DNA of 64,000 nucleotides from positions 49,307,213 through 49,371,212 of the forward strand of contig OY759215.1 in the NCBI GenBank assembly GCA_963662175.1. Reading direction: 5' to 3'. This document shows, in pieces, positions 1 to 10,560 of the stretch (position 1 is its first letter; each line of letters opens with the position of its first letter). Source of the stretch: Aradus depressus. Its lineage: Eukaryota; Arthropoda; Insecta; Hemiptera; Aradidae. Made by a program: the position numbers and the translations under genes. Below the pieces are notes generated by a model, which was not told the DNA's origin, made no database searches, and worked only from the letters and a program-made list of their open reading frames with translations.

Positions 1-231
1 GTGTCATGTCCGGGCTTTAATTACGAGGCCATATTGCCTACTACCAGAGCGCTCTGTTCCTGCTCAGGTGGACATGAGCCCGACTGTAGAGTCGGAGTCC
101 TAAATTTTGCCTACCCATGTTTAGTTACCTTGGGTAGGGGGAAAATACTCGTTATTGAACTGTCATCGTACATGCTCGGGTCCATTGCTTGCGTGCTCAA
201 GGTTTTTTCATCTCCCAGTTGAAAAACCTAA
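1..231 (-). repeat. SINE-T copy, head missing and cut by window edge
   Basis: On the minus strand this matches the body and 3' end of the tRNA-headed SINE family (full copy at 36206-36548). The conserved stretches around the sense-strand phrases for 'gagtcgggctcatg' and 'ccagagcgctctg' are present. Homology stops near 231, before the tRNA-like promoter, so the copy is 5'-truncated. A 73-codon ORF across it is incidental. Confidence 0.85.
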
Positions 232-1100
232 GTGTTGAATGAACGTGATATTAGCAAAAAGAAAATATTCATTTAATGAAGAAACACAACTTATTGTTTA
301 AAATGGTGTTCTACTAATATATCTCATCGAGCTACCATTAGATTCCGCCAGGGGTATAGTAACTTCAAACTACTTATGAACAATAATCAACAACAATAAT
401 AAGCTAATTTTTAACATAAATAGCATGGAAAAAAATGTGAGGGTATAAAATCATTATCGTGTGAGGCCCGACTCGACTTTGTCGGTTTTTTAATGAAAAC
501 GAGAAATTTAATATTTGTTTAATGAGGAGAAAGTAGGTTTTGACATTATTCAGTTTTTCCATGTTATTTTGACCAGATAGATAGAGAGAGATGGATAGAG
601 ATAGTTACAACACTTGATTTACTTTAAATGGATATTCGAAACCTTAGTTACAACACATAATTACTTTCAAAACGATATTAGAAACCTTACGCTATAGGAT
701 ATTAGAAACTAACTTTAATTCACTAAAACTACTCTGCCTATAATAAAGAACAAGTTGTTCGGCTTTTAACTTTAAGCAGGTTAGTAACTTTAAGCAGGAT
801 AGTTATATTATCTGCTCGGTTAGTAACTTTAAGCTACATGATTTGGAAATAAGTTTAATTTTAGGTCATTTGTTCGCGACCTATTCCTCTCTTCCCCATC
901 CTCAGCATTAATGGAAATTTCTGATGCCTAGGCTTTTGAAACGAAGTTCTACTCAGTGTTTCATTCAAAATTAGAAACTCATATTAGCAGCGCCTTCCCC
1001 TCCCCTTAATACATAGAAAGGTCAGACGTGCACATAAAAAGGTTGGAGGCTTAAAGTGTTTTCTTGTATCGACAGCAACTATTATAGACGAAATCTATTG
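232..1100. other. Unassigned AT-rich stretch with short degenerate repeats
   Basis: I see no gene here. Positions 595-720 hold two imperfect copies of a 'gttacaacac...ttactttaaa...gatattagaaacctta' phrase. Positions 770-835 hold three copies of 'gttagtaactttaagca'. These look like decayed tandem repeats. Confidence 0.5.
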
Positions 1101-1109
1101 ATCATAGAA

Positions 1110-1717
1110 ATAAAGCACCAATTTCCAGTAGTCAGGGAATTCAAATATCTTGGGATTCTGATCACAGAAGCGACGTTAGCCACGAAATAAGAGCACTCAT
1201 TGCTGCAGGGAACAGATGTCTATTTGCTGTCCAAAAAATACTCAAGTTCCGCACATTAACGTAGAGGGCCAAGCTAATTTTCTATAAAACCATTGTAGGT
1301 CCAATTGTAACTTACACTGGTGAAACTTGGGCGTTGACAAAAGAAAATGAAGAGACTCTGCTAATGTAGAAACGGAAAGTACTTAGAAAGATTTATGAAC
1401 CTGTTTCCGAGAACGCCAGATGGCGTATCCGGAAGAACAGAGAATTGAGAGACGTCTACGGGGAGTCCGACCTGATGTCCGTGATTAAGCAGGCGAGATT
1501 ACGTTGGTTGGGCCACGTAGAGAGAATGGATGGAGGAAGACTCCCTAAACAAGCCCTCTACGGTAGGCCAGGCGGTGCCAGGAGAAGAGGAAGACCTAGA
1601 CTCCGTTGGCTGGACGACGTCGAGGCAGATCTCCGAGTGTTGGGCATCAGAGGATGGAGGGAGAAGGTTTTGGATCGAGACGAATGGAGGAGGATTGTGA
1701 CGGAGGCCCGGGTTCTT
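1110..1717 (+). pseudogene. Non-LTR retrotransposon, C-terminal RT region, degenerate
   Basis: Read in one main frame this gives the region downstream of the RT catalytic core of a LINE. It begins with an FKYLG block, continues through a 'TYTGETWALT'-like block and ends in RLRWLGHVERM, a GRPRLRWLDDVEADL block and a terminal DEWRRIV block before a TGA at about 1718-1720. In-frame TAG codons near 1262 and 1366 and one frameshift near 1180 show that it is dead. Only 1445-1720 is still open. The segment lacks the endonuclease and RT catalytic motifs, as expected for a 5'-truncated insertion. The exact clade (RTE-like or CR1/Jockey-like) is not resolved. Confidence 0.85.
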
Positions 1718-1793
1718 TGAGGACCGTTGCGCCGCAGGAAGAAGACGAAGAAAATAGAAATAAAAGACGTTGTATTCCCACTGTTTTATTTTA

Positions 1794-1838
1794 GACCAGA
1801 ACCAGTTTTCGACGCAACAGCGACATCATCAGTGGTTC
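1794..1838 (-). ncRNA. Type I hammerhead ribozyme motif, core intact
   Basis: Read 5' to 3' on the minus strand: stem I strand ACCA (1836-1833), core CTGATGA (1832-1826), stem II GTCGC/GCGTC with a TGTT loop and one mismatch (1824-1811), GAAA (1810-1807), then a near-palindromic stem III ending GGTTC. The predicted cleavage is after C1799, followed by TGGT (1798-1795), which pairs with ACCA. Every conserved core base is present (CUGANGA, GAAA, A15.1-U16.1, C17). The loop-less, self-complementary stem III is the form known from hammerheads of Penelope-like elements and retrozymes, which cleave best as dimers. It lies next to, and opposite in sense to, the dead LINE tail at 1110-1717. Confidence 0.75.
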
Positions 1839-2145
1839 ATCTATGATAGAATAATAAAATATAATGAAAAGTATAAATAACTCTTAAAGCATCAGGGTAC
1901 AGAGTAACAAGATAAAAATTATAAACTTACTTACCCCATCCAAACAGCACAGCGGATAAAGGACAGTTGGCATAGCTTTAATATAAAACATTTCACCATA
2001 CAGCCAAAAGAATTTTTTGTTGTCATAAAATAAAATAAAATTAAAATAAATAAATACAATTTTTTAAATATTATCACAGACCTGAAAAATAATAAAATAA
2101 AATACACATAATAAATATCTTCATAAAAACCAGCCAAAAGTTCTC

Positions 2146-2460
2146 AACCTCTACGGGGGGATTAGGGGGGCTTAACCCAAAAACTCTAATATCTGCTGTT
2201 GTAATGTATGTATTGGCACAAAATTTCATATGTGAAATCAAATCCTTATAAGAACAACACCTATTAATATTCAGAGGAATCGGCCGAAGATGAAGAGTGG
2301 AACAGGACCTAACTCAAAAATCCCAATGAGTGCTGATGTGATGAATGTATCGACACAAAAATAAATAGAAATGAGGATTCAGAATATTGAGTTTCTGTTC
2401 AAACGGTCGATTAGCTTTAGAGGGAGAGCGAAAACATAATTGATTAATTCGTTTAGAAAA
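2146..2460 (+). repeat. R1 repeat fragment (body only)
   Basis: It carries two consecutive R1 internal units, recognised by 'aatgtatcgacacaaaa', a C-poor 'acctattaatattcagaggaatcggcc' block and the 3' block 'aaacggtcgattagcttt...gagcgaaa'. Both terminal inverted repeats are missing. Confidence 0.7.
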
Positions 2461-2828
2461 ATATTATTATTTTTCCTTTATTAAAAGTTTCCACAAAATG
2501 TCCGCGATCTTGAACTTGGAAACCAATATTCACATAGAATGCCTTGAGCCCTTTCCGTATTGACAGTAGATATTGTTCATTTATTATATTAAAAAACAAT
2601 GCCTCCAGTCAAAGAAATATTGGTTATTTCTGTAAATATGGAGAAAATGGAAAATAAATAGTGTGTTAAAATAAAATAACCAATAAACGAAAAGAAGTAA
2701 TATTTTCCCAGTAAAATGGAACATCGCTGCCAGGGGGCTAAAATCAATGATAAAATATTAAAATAAATAAAGTTACAAAAATAATAAGCAACATATAAAG
2801 TTTTAGATACAAAATTAAATGGAAATAT

Positions 2829-3165
2829 AAAATAACCATAAGAGGGCGCCGGTGGCTCAAGTATAGAGTGCTAACCTCCTGAACTCAAAGCCCCAACCTT
2901 CGAAACCCTGCTGAGACCTTTCGTTTTTTAACTGAGGTCAAAAACCTTGAGTACGCCGACCTTCGGATGGGAAGTTAAGGGATCCCGAGCCTGCGCGATT
3001 AAAGGTTAAAGACCTTAGGTAACTAAACCTGGGTAGGCAACATTTAAAACTCCCATTGTAGAGGCGAGCACATATCCACCAGAGTGACAGAGCGCTCTGG
3101 TAGAAGGCGATATGACTCCGTAGTTAAAGCCCGGATATGAGCCACAAAAACTAACTAAAATAACC
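2829..3165 (+). repeat. Full-length SINE-T copy with target duplication
   Basis: The copy starts at the 'agagggcgccggtggctcaa' head near 2841 and ends in an 'aaaaactaact' tail. The 9-bp string 'aaaataacc' occurs at 2829-2837 and again at 3157-3165, which fits a target-site duplication. The A-box and B-box region is diverged ('ccttcgaaacc'), so this copy is old. Confidence 0.85.
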
Positions 3166-3389
3166 TAATATAATATAACACTGTTAGAGAGACATGGCTA
3201 AGATGCATCGTACATAAGGCCAATAGAAAAAATCAGTCAAGTGCAAACAACATTTGCACAATTAGTGTTCCGTGCCATCAGACCCCCAGTTATAAGGAAA
3301 TAAACAATTAAATTATTTACAACATTTGATCGCGCTGGTTCAATCTACACCTAATTCTCAATGTTCATGATTTTTTTTTTTTAATTTTT

Positions 3390-3700
3390 TTGAGTGATCC
3401 TTTTCCATCATATATATTGTTGAATTCGGGCTTCAATAAGCTTTCATTTGACACGCTACACGATGGCTTTGAATTATTTTTTTTAAATTTCCCAATTTAC
3501 CCCCTCAAATGCAACTTTTTATACTACACGTCTATAATTGGGCTGCCACACTCTATCTCTGTGCTAAATTTCAAATTTTTACGTCGAATAGTTTCAGAGG
3601 AAATCGCCTGTGACGGAGGAGAGGGGCACAACTCAAAATTCTTAAATATATAGACACACAATTAAGTATGATTCAGAACCGACGAACGAAGTCATCGATC
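3390..3700 (+). other. AT-rich stretch with weak R1-like pieces
   Basis: The open frame 3390-3653 is low-complexity and not convincing as a gene. Positions 3595-3670 resemble an R1 internal unit (an 'agaggaaatcg' then 'cacaactcaaaa' order). Positions 3696-3740 resemble a short minus-strand SINE-T piece. Confidence 0.35.
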
Positions 3701-3887
3701 GACTCTCCTGTGGGAGTCCTGAATTATGCCTATCCTAGTACAATGTCAGATAAAAACAAATATAATATATTTTATATATATAATCAGTGTCTATTTTTAT
3801 ACCACTTAGCATTTTATCACTTGCTATCTTACACAGTTTATTTATTGTTAGTTATTGACTTGAACTTGCTCTTTCTCCAAAACCAAT

Positions 3888-4143
3888 CTATGCTGGCCAA
3901 ACAGTCAATTAGTTTTGGAGGGAGAACGAAACCTTTATTGAATAATCTGAGCTGGGGAAGTACATCGGCGGTGATTCACCGACTACTTCTGTTTTTTTTT
4001 TTAATTTTTGGGACCAGGGGGTCGGAAAACATTAAATTCCGTTGTTAACTCAATATCGAATTTTTGACCGAATATAAAACTTAACCAGCTATACGAAATA
4101 TATGAGAAGTAACAGAACCGGTGATTCACCGACTACTTTTTTT
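3888..4143 (+). repeat. R1 right end with terminal inverted repeat
   Basis: The R1 3' block ('ttttggagggagaacgaaa', 'ggggaagtacat', then the hairpin 'cggtgattcaccg' near 3970) runs into the inverted terminal block. That block (3995-4095) reads on the opposite strand as the R1 start, ending with 'ctatacgaaatata'. A second 'cggtgattcaccg' follows at about 4119. This copy shows that R1 has inverted repeats at both ends. Confidence 0.75.
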
Positions 4144-4509
4144 TATATTGGTTACAAGAGTTATATGATTAATTGTGCAATGAGAAGCAAGCTATTGTGT
4201 ACATTAAAAAATGATAAATAAATAATTTTAATAACAATTAATTTTTTTAATAAACAATAATAACAATTTTAGCGAATAACAAAGAGATATCTCGGAAAGA
4301 ATTAGTTTTATTGTTTGATTAATTGAATTGAAAAAAAAAAAAAAAACTCTTCATTTGTACCAGAACAAAAAGTATTAGGAAAAAAATAGTTAGACAAAAA
4401 ACTAATTAATTAAATCTCTGTAAGCTTTAAAAAACACTCATCCTAATGAGAGATATCACCCATTTTCAGATTCGTTATGCCCCCCCTTTATAAAACAAAA
4501 TGATCAAAA

Positions 4510-4787
4510 ACAAAAATCGTAGGCCAACCACCGGAATTGTAAATATATATGTAGTTATCAAATGCAGGGACTTCTGAATCCTCACACTAAATTTTGTGTT
4601 GACAGATGTTCCTATTTAGGTCCCAAATCCATACATTTATTGGGGTTTTTGTGAAACTCATCCTAATCCCTTCTTTCTTTGGGTTATTGTCGATTTCCCT
4701 GAAAATCAAGGGATGTCATCCTTATGAGGTTCTAGCATAAATATAAAACAAAACATTTATGTGTCGATATTTTCATTTCAATCCTTT
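4510..4787 (-). repeat. R1 fragment interrupted by a TIR element
   Basis: Minus-strand R1 body: 'cactaaattttgtgttgaca', 'cctaatcccttctttctttggg', 'gaaaatcaa' and 'gtgtcgatattttcattt' occur in the order of an inverted R1 unit. It stops at the TA where the 4789-5485 element begins. Confidence 0.65.
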
Positions 4788-4788
4788 A

Positions 4789-5485
4789 GTACACTCGCCG
4801 CGGCACTCCGTGCCGCAAATTTTCTAAGTTTGTATTTTCGCCGGTCCCTACATAAATAACAAGCTAATCCCAACTTCTATACTTCAATTACATGTCTATT
4901 AATAAACACAAAAAGTGGCGCATTGATCTGATATTTTATCAGTTGGTAACAAGAGGTCAAAGTGGAAGGGACAACAGTTGCGGCACTGTATACCGTGCCT
5001 GTGTTAAAATGTAATTATTTTTAAATAGTTTTTTTCGTATTTGTTTTCTTTACAACTAAGTTTATTTTTATGTTTTAGATATTTTTTTTATGTACGACTA
5101 ATTTATAATTAAATAATAATAATAAGCTATTAATTAATTAAAAAATATGTCGTATTGCTTTCCACAATGCACGATGAAATTAAAATTGACCCTGAATCAG
5201 GGAATCCTGGAGCCATCCTTGACTATAATAGTACAAAAGGCGTGTTGTTTTTCAATATAAAGTTTTTTTTTCTTTACATCAATGTATGTAATTCTTAAAC
5301 ATTATTTAAAAGGTTCAATTACGTATTTTTTAAACAATTTTGAATTTTGATTTTTTCAATAAAGTTCTTAAAAACATTGTTATGCATTCAGTACGCCTAA
5401 TAATAACTTTTTAAGTTGTATGGGGTGCAAAACTGCTGAAATACTAATAGTTAAACATGCGGTACTGAGCGCCACGCGAGTGTAC
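4789..5485. mobile_element. TA-flanked TIR element, no transposase left
   Basis: The ends are inverted: the left end starts 'gtacactcgccgcggcactc', and the right end, read on the minus strand, starts 'gtacactcgcgtggcgctca', matching over about 28 bases. Both sides are flanked by TA (4787-4788 and 5486-5487), as for Tc1/mariner-type and related elements. The 697-bp interior is AT-rich with no long ORF and repeats a 'gcggcac...gtgcc' palindrome near 4981. A second copy of the right terminus ('aggcgagtgtac') lies at 5501-5512, so the right end looks duplicated. Confidence 0.7.
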
Positions 5486-5800
5486 TAATGTAACAATGAC
5501 AGGCGAGTGTACTAGAGTTGGAAGCCGGGAAGTATCTCGTTCATATGCAACATTTTTTGAATTCCTCAGCTATACGAAGGATAGGGGAAGTTATGTAATC
5601 GGTCAAAAATCCACCGCGGAGTTTTCATGTTCCCAACCTCCTGACTCAAAAAGTGAAAAAAAAATCTATCTATCTGTGTGTGAACACGCTAACTCCAGAT
5701 AGAATGAATGTATCGACATGAAATTGTATTTGTATATCCACAGAACAGTCTAAAGACACCTATTGATTTTCAGCCAAAACGTCCTGAGGGAAGGGGATTA

Positions 5801-5935
5801 TTAAGATACATTTTCGTCCCGAGGACCTACCACTGGGTGGCCTTCCTCTCACATGCCCTTCACGCCAACATACCAATACGCTGGTTGTTGTACTAGCTGC
5901 ACCAGTTGCATTTTTATAAATGGAAGAAAAAAAAA
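5801..5935 (+). repeat. Second repeat family, copy 1 (inserted in R1)
   Basis: The stretch 'ttcgtcccgaggacctacca' through 'gctggttgttg' is matched, inverted, at 62298-62422. The two copies share about 120 bases with scattered differences. No protein is recognised. The A-rich run at 5928-5940 suggests a retroposed end. Confidence 0.6.
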
Positions 5936-6040
5936 AAAAAATTATTTCTATTTATTTAATATTATATTAGCACAATATTTTATGGATTTTAATGAACATA
6001 ACTTTATGCCTGTTTTTTGTTTTTAAATGATGTTTTTTTT

Positions 6041-6120
6041 GTAAACTGTCTGATGTTGAGGGCACCTCAATTAATAAAATCTGTGAGAGGTGAGACTGTG
6101 TTTTATTTTACATCCTGTGA
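6041..6120 (+). repeat. Decayed hammerhead-type repeat
   Basis: It is homologous to 58245-58330 across 'aataaaatctgtgagaggt...gactgtgttttatttta'. The core is broken: CTGATGT replaces CTGATGA, a GAGG/CCTC stem follows, and the GAAA box with the palindromic stem III is deleted. Confidence 0.45.
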
Positions 6121-6330
6121 AATAATCACTTCTCACTACTTCAGTCATCTTCACTTTATTGATGTGATGAATCTATGACACAAAATTTAGTATAAGTTTG
6201 CAAAAGCCCTAACTATTGATTTTTAGTCCAAACGGCCGACTGATTTTGGAGGGGGAGCGCATTGTTAATTGTTTAATTATTGCCATGGAATTTCATACCA
6301 GTGATTCACCATTTTTCATTTTTGGAATCT

Positions 6331-7149
6331 GATTTAAAAAACTATATTCTAGTATCCTAGTGAAAATTCCACATTGATTTACTGACCGATGCTGGGGAAG
6401 GAAAACTGGCAATGGAAGTGAAAATCGTCATCTGGAGTTTTCTAAGTAAATAGTAAGTATACAATAAAAATAAAAATATTTGTTAGAGTGTTGCAAAATA
6501 TAAAAGAGAAAAGAATTAAGGAAAAAGTAACTTTGGATCCTTTTCTTGGTAAAGTTTTCCAATAAAAGTCAAGGAAAAGAAAGGTGTGATAGGATACAAG
6601 AAGCGGGAAACTTGATACTGAAAATTCACACAAACTGAAAAATAAGGAAACTATATTAAGTTTATTTGTTGGAGGAAGTTGTTCCTACTACTATGATGAG
6701 GTTTTTGGAAAGGAGAGAAATTTTGATCATAACAAAATTTTTCAAATCTTGAGTCTAAAAAAACAACTGACTAGAACAGGATACTGTACATAATTCTTTT
6801 AATTATTATTATTATTATATTGAGTGATGCCCCGGATACGGATGTAAACAAAGCCGCAAGAGAAGAGGGATTAGTGTTGTGTTCGAATCAAAACAAATAC
6901 CAAGAACCACCATTCATTTCGTATTTTTCTGTTTCCGTTTAATCTAATCATCCAATTTTTAAAAATGATTTGAACTCATTGAACTGTCTACTTTCGGCGC
7001 CTTACCTGTAAGTTTTAAAAATAAAAAAAATATATATAAAAAATTAAAGAAAAATACATAAAAAATCTAAAATTCGTAATTTACAATTAAAAAAAAAAAA
7101 AGTGTGGTGCCATCTGTTGACATAAATTCATAATAAAATACGGGACGTT
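6331..7149. other. Unassigned AT-rich intergenic stretch
   Basis: I see no gene or repeat that I can place. It holds a short ATT run near 6800-6815 and several A or T runs around 7020-7100. The 63-codon minus ORF at 6442-6633 has no recognisable motif. Confidence 0.4.
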
Positions 7150-7452
7150 TAACCTTATTTACGAGGTCATATCGCCTATTACCAGAGCGTCTGATGGACA
7201 TGAGCCCGACTCTACTGTGGGGATACTAAATGTTTCCTATCTAGGTTAATTCACCTAGAATAGGGATCTTTAACGAGTACCTGACATCGTACAGGCTCGG
7301 GACCATCGCTTAGCGTCCCATCCGAAGGACGGCGTTTTAAGTTCATTTTACCTCCCAGATAAAATAAACAAAGGACCTCGGTCGGGTTTCGAACCCACGG
7401 TATTGAACTCAGAAGGCAAGCATGCATACCACTGAGCTTCCGGCGCCCTCTG
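7150..7452 (-). repeat. SINE-T copy, nearly full length
   Basis: On the minus strand it runs from the tRNA-like head (complement of 'gagcttccggcgccctc' at the right) to the body near 7150. The B-box is intact ('ggtttcgaacccac' region at 7385-7398, on the complement). The 3' tail is diverged and I see no clear target duplication. Confidence 0.85.
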
Positions 7453-7524
7453 GTATCAATTAAATATCCATAGGTAAAAGAAAGTAAAAAAAAAAAACGT
7501 ATCAGCTGTTGATAAGATATCAGA

Positions 7525-7585
7525 TGTTGGTTAATTCCGGCATTTCTTCCGGCACCTCTGGAAGAAATGCCGGAATTAACCAACA
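7525..7585. repeat. Perfect 26-bp hairpin, 9-nt loop
   Basis: Positions 7525-7550 and 7560-7585 are exact reverse complements, with loop 'ggcacctct'. The flank 7590-7616 on the minus strand ('gtttcttaaacatctctggg') matches 47552-47572, next to the long palindrome at 47580-47804, so both hairpins arose in the same repeat family. Confidence 0.85.
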
Positions 7586-7616
7586 ATGTAACATCCCAGA
7601 GATGTTTAAGAAACAC

Positions 7617-8206
7617 AAGATATCAGATCACAGTGAATTAGATAACAGGTATTTAATTCTATATCTGTTAGCTGAGTAGCTGCTTCTAATTCCACTGATC
7701 TGGGATTCGATATTACTTGTCCAGTAGAAATTATATAATCGGCCAGTTGTCAAGTTTCGGTTTCTGAATCATAATAGCTCTGTGAACTAAGGCGATTAGG
7801 TACTTCTTATTAATGGCAATTTTTAGTTAGGAAACATTTTGGAGGGCTGTTTATGCATCTTTTGACTACTGAACCCCTCGTTAACATTCACAACGTACCC
7901 CCAACACTAAAGCAGTAGAATCGTCACAAGGGTATCCCCATAGAATGTACCTAAAAGGAAACCTATTCTCATTGTAGGAGGGAGCAGAGGAGAACCCTTG
8001 CAGACCGCTACAGAATAGGGGTAACAGCGGCTAAGTAACTTAATTGGCAATCTAATCAAAGGTTAACATAGCTTTTCTAATGACCACCCGACTCAATTAC
8101 ATCAAGGGGTCAGTAACATTGATAGTGTGGGGGGGTTCCCTTCCCTGTAGTCCTTATTCCAGTCCATACACCCTATCACTTGGAATCTACGACGCACTTT
8201 TTATTT
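7617..8206. other. Unassigned stretch
   Basis: Nothing supportable as a gene. The composition is mixed and slightly less AT-rich than its surroundings near 7900-8010. I could not match it to another place in the window. Confidence 0.35.
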
Positions 8207-8272
8207 CTAGCTATACGAAGTATAAGGGGAATTATGGAATCGGTCAGAAATTCTATGTTGAGGTTTAACCGG
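8207..8272 (+). repeat. R1 left terminus fragment
   Basis: It carries 'agctatacgaagtataagg', a 'ggaatcggtcagaaattc' block and 'tgttgaggttt', then breaks off into the LINE fragment that follows. A second R1 piece ('aaaatctgtctatctgtgaa') reappears at 8727-8800, so this R1 copy seems to be split by the inserted LINE tail. Confidence 0.6.
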
Positions 8273-8640
8273 AAGGCGAGTCTAAAATGTTGAAGAATGG
8301 GATCCTGAACCTCAAAAGGAACGAGCGTCGGCAACTAACTGAAGTTCTCACAGGACACGGTTTCAATAGACACCTACAGACTGTAGGAGTCAAGAACAGT
8401 CCTACTTGTGATAGATGTGGGAAGATGACGAGACGGCGGCCCACTTCCTGAGTATTTGCTCGGGGATACACGCGAACGAGATTCATCTTTGGTAAAGATG
8501 TAATCACAGAGGAGGATTTTAGAAGATTGGACCACGGAAGCATTCTCAGGTTCATTAAGGAAACTGGGAGACTGAATACTTCATGAAGAACTTGGTTAAG
8601 GTAGTATAAACATACAGGTAACAAAATAAGGGGAAAGCCC
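8273..8640 (+). pseudogene. Non-LTR retrotransposon C-terminus with Cys/His motif
   Basis: Plus-strand translation gives a TEVLTGHGFNRHLQTVGVK block and then TCDRCGK, followed after one frameshift by DETAAHFLSIC. This is the C-terminal CxxC...H...C knuckle typical of I/R1/Jockey-group LINEs. It is homologous to the minus-strand copy at 47805-48175. Internal stops and a frameshift near 8425 make it a pseudogene. Confidence 0.75.
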
Positions 8641-9660
8641 AGCGTTTCCAGGGAAGAGATAAAAGCACTGGATGCTTAGGTCCCTAGGTGTAAAACACCA
8701 GCCCACCATATGTATCTAACCGGAATTTTATATTATCAGACCACTGATTACAAAAATAAAAATAAAAAATCTGTCTATCTGTGAATTTGATAACTCCCAA
8801 TTTTCTTTTCGAAGATATTTACATCATTTATAATGTATTCATAGGAGTTAATTATTATTATTTATTTTTTATTGATCATTTTATTATTGGTGACTGGTCC
8901 GTGCCCCACATGGAATTATCAAAAGGCCAGCCTATTTGGAGAAGATATAATATAGCTCTACAGAAACAGTCCTCCCCCTCCCACCCTGAGCACACTAGTC
9001 ACAAGCACTACTTGTTTCACACCCTCTTATATCAAAATCTAATAACCCCTTTTTTCATCCCCTTCCCATCATTCTAAAAGTCTTTATAATATAAAATATT
9101 AATATATATATTTTTAAAATATATCTTTATTTTTCGATCGCTAACTTTTATTTCTTAATACAAGGTATATTTGTATTATTATAATATTAGAAAAACGGCC
9201 ACAAACATTTTTAATTAAATTTGACCATTTTCCAATAATTTAGGGCCTATATAATTTAAATTTGTTAAATATAACATAACATAAAGAAAGCTAATAAAAT
9301 AAAATAAATAAAAACAATGAACTTGTTACTAATTTTTATATTGTCTAATTCGACAAAAATATATACATACGTTTACCGGTTTGGGCATACGCAATCGCAC
9401 AAAGTTTAAAATAATGTTCAAGATAAAGACATGCTTCAAATTTATAATAATTTTTTTTGAACTTTGTACTGACGATGATTTAAGCCGAAACCAGTAGACA
9501 TTATGTTCATATATATTTTTGTGGAATTGGACAAGTTCTGTCTTAACAGGGGTATTTTTGTGCCAAACATTTTTTTTAAAAACCAATGAGATAGATGAAG
9601 GGATATTTCATTACCAATGAAAAAATCCCCCCGCAAAAACTCTTGTTGAAGTCACTTAAG
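8641..9660. other. AT-rich stretch without recognised gene
   Basis: The segment holds the short R1 remnant 8727-8800 and otherwise very AT-rich DNA (9080-9330). The ORFs at 8781-9077 and 9329-9636 consist of Phe/Ile/Tyr/Asn-rich low-complexity translation and are not convincing. Confidence 0.4.
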
Positions 9661-9667
9661 TCATTAT

Positions 9668-9711
9668 AAGGCCCTGAAGAAGAAAATAAATAGTTTTCGA
9701 AACGTTGCCTT
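9668..9711 (+). ncRNA. Hammerhead ribozyme motif with intact core
   Basis: Stem I strand AAGGC (9668-9672), one bulged C, core CTGAAGA (9674-9680; position 7 is free to vary), stem II GAAAA/TTTTC (9682-9686 with 9694-9698), GAAA (9699-9702), palindromic stem III ACGT (9702-9705) and T9706 at the cleavage position. GCCTT (9707-9711) then pairs with AAGGC. Stem II has 5 bp and stem I has 5 bp, and only the bulge is atypical. The sequence is unrelated to the 1794-1838 motif outside the core. Confidence 0.65.
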
Positions 9712-9789
9712 CTACATTGAAAAGATACTATATTAATAGTATCTCTATTAATAGACTCTATTAATCATTAGGAATTTTATATGTTTATC

Positions 9790-10025
9790 AAGAACCTTAT
9801 CAGGACAACTATTGAGTTACAGGCTCAACTCAAAAAACTCAATAACTGCCGATGTAATAAATGTATCCAAATGAAATGTTTTATTTAAATTCAAAACTTC
9901 CTACATTGACTGACACTTCAGAGTAACGGAAAAAATGAAATTTCGATGAAAATTCAACATCGAATTTCTTACTACTTACATACTATTTACTTACTTCCAC
10001 TATGTATAGCTGGGGAGGTAAAAAA
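9790..10025 (+). repeat. R1 right end with terminal inverted repeat
   Basis: R1 body ('atcaggacaactattgag', 'aactgccgatgtaataaatg') runs directly into the inverted terminal block from about 9925 ('aatgaaatttcgatgaaaattcaac') and ends with 'actatgtatagctggggagg'. The 3' block with 'cggtgattcaccg' has been deleted. Confidence 0.65.
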
Positions 10026-10029
10026 GTTT

Positions 10030-10560
10030 TCATCTTGCAAAAAAATCCCATATTTCTGTGAGGTTGTCCATGGCATCCTTCACCTGGTCAGTATCATCCT
10101 CTTGCTGGGGCTTGTTCAAGAACTCTTTCGAAGTCTCCGTCCCCAGTCATCGTAACATACAATGTTTTCCCTCTCACAAAAAAAATTATGTGCGACCTTA
10201 TGGAAATATATGAATTTAATAAGACCTGAAGTAGGTCTGTAGAGTCTAAAAGATTGAGCCCCTATGCGCACTTTGATTATGTCCCTGATTTCTAAGCCTC
10301 TTATACATTTTCCAAAGAAAATCCTCTTCGCTTCATTTAAAGTCCCATTTCCGCTCCCCAGGGCTTTCTAACATCACTACTTGTGTGTATTTCTGAGAAC
10401 TGTCTCCGTAGTAATGATTTCTCTCTTTATTAGGAGCACCATCCTCTTCTTCAATTCCTCTCAACTTGCGCCTTAGATTCCTCTTTAAATTTTACTTCAC
10501 TGAGGATGTCTCTTTTCTTTAAACTCAATAAGGTTTCCTCTAGGAGTTGTCTATCCATCA
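10030..10560 (-). pseudogene. Degenerate coding-like segment, family unknown
   Basis: On the minus strand, fragments such as LLEETLLSLKKRDILSEVKF (near 10545-10470) and EFLNKPQQEDDTDQVKDAMD (near 10110-10055) read as hydrophilic, helix-like protein interrupted by stops and frameshifts. The pattern suggests a dead transposon ORF, perhaps a LINE ORF1 or gag. No motif secures the family. Confidence 0.3.

Larger units (their letters stand above)
5564..6330 (+). repeat. R1 copy split by a second repeat
   Basis: It starts with the R1 terminal hairpin region ('cagctatacgaaggatag') and the 'gaagttatgtaatcggtcaaaaat' block, then one internal unit up to about 5800. R1 resumes near 6165 ('gatgaatctatgacacaaaatttag') and runs to 'cagtgattcaccattttt' near 6310. 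The roughly 360 bases between belong to other repeats (5801-5935 and 6041-6120). Confidence 0.75.
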
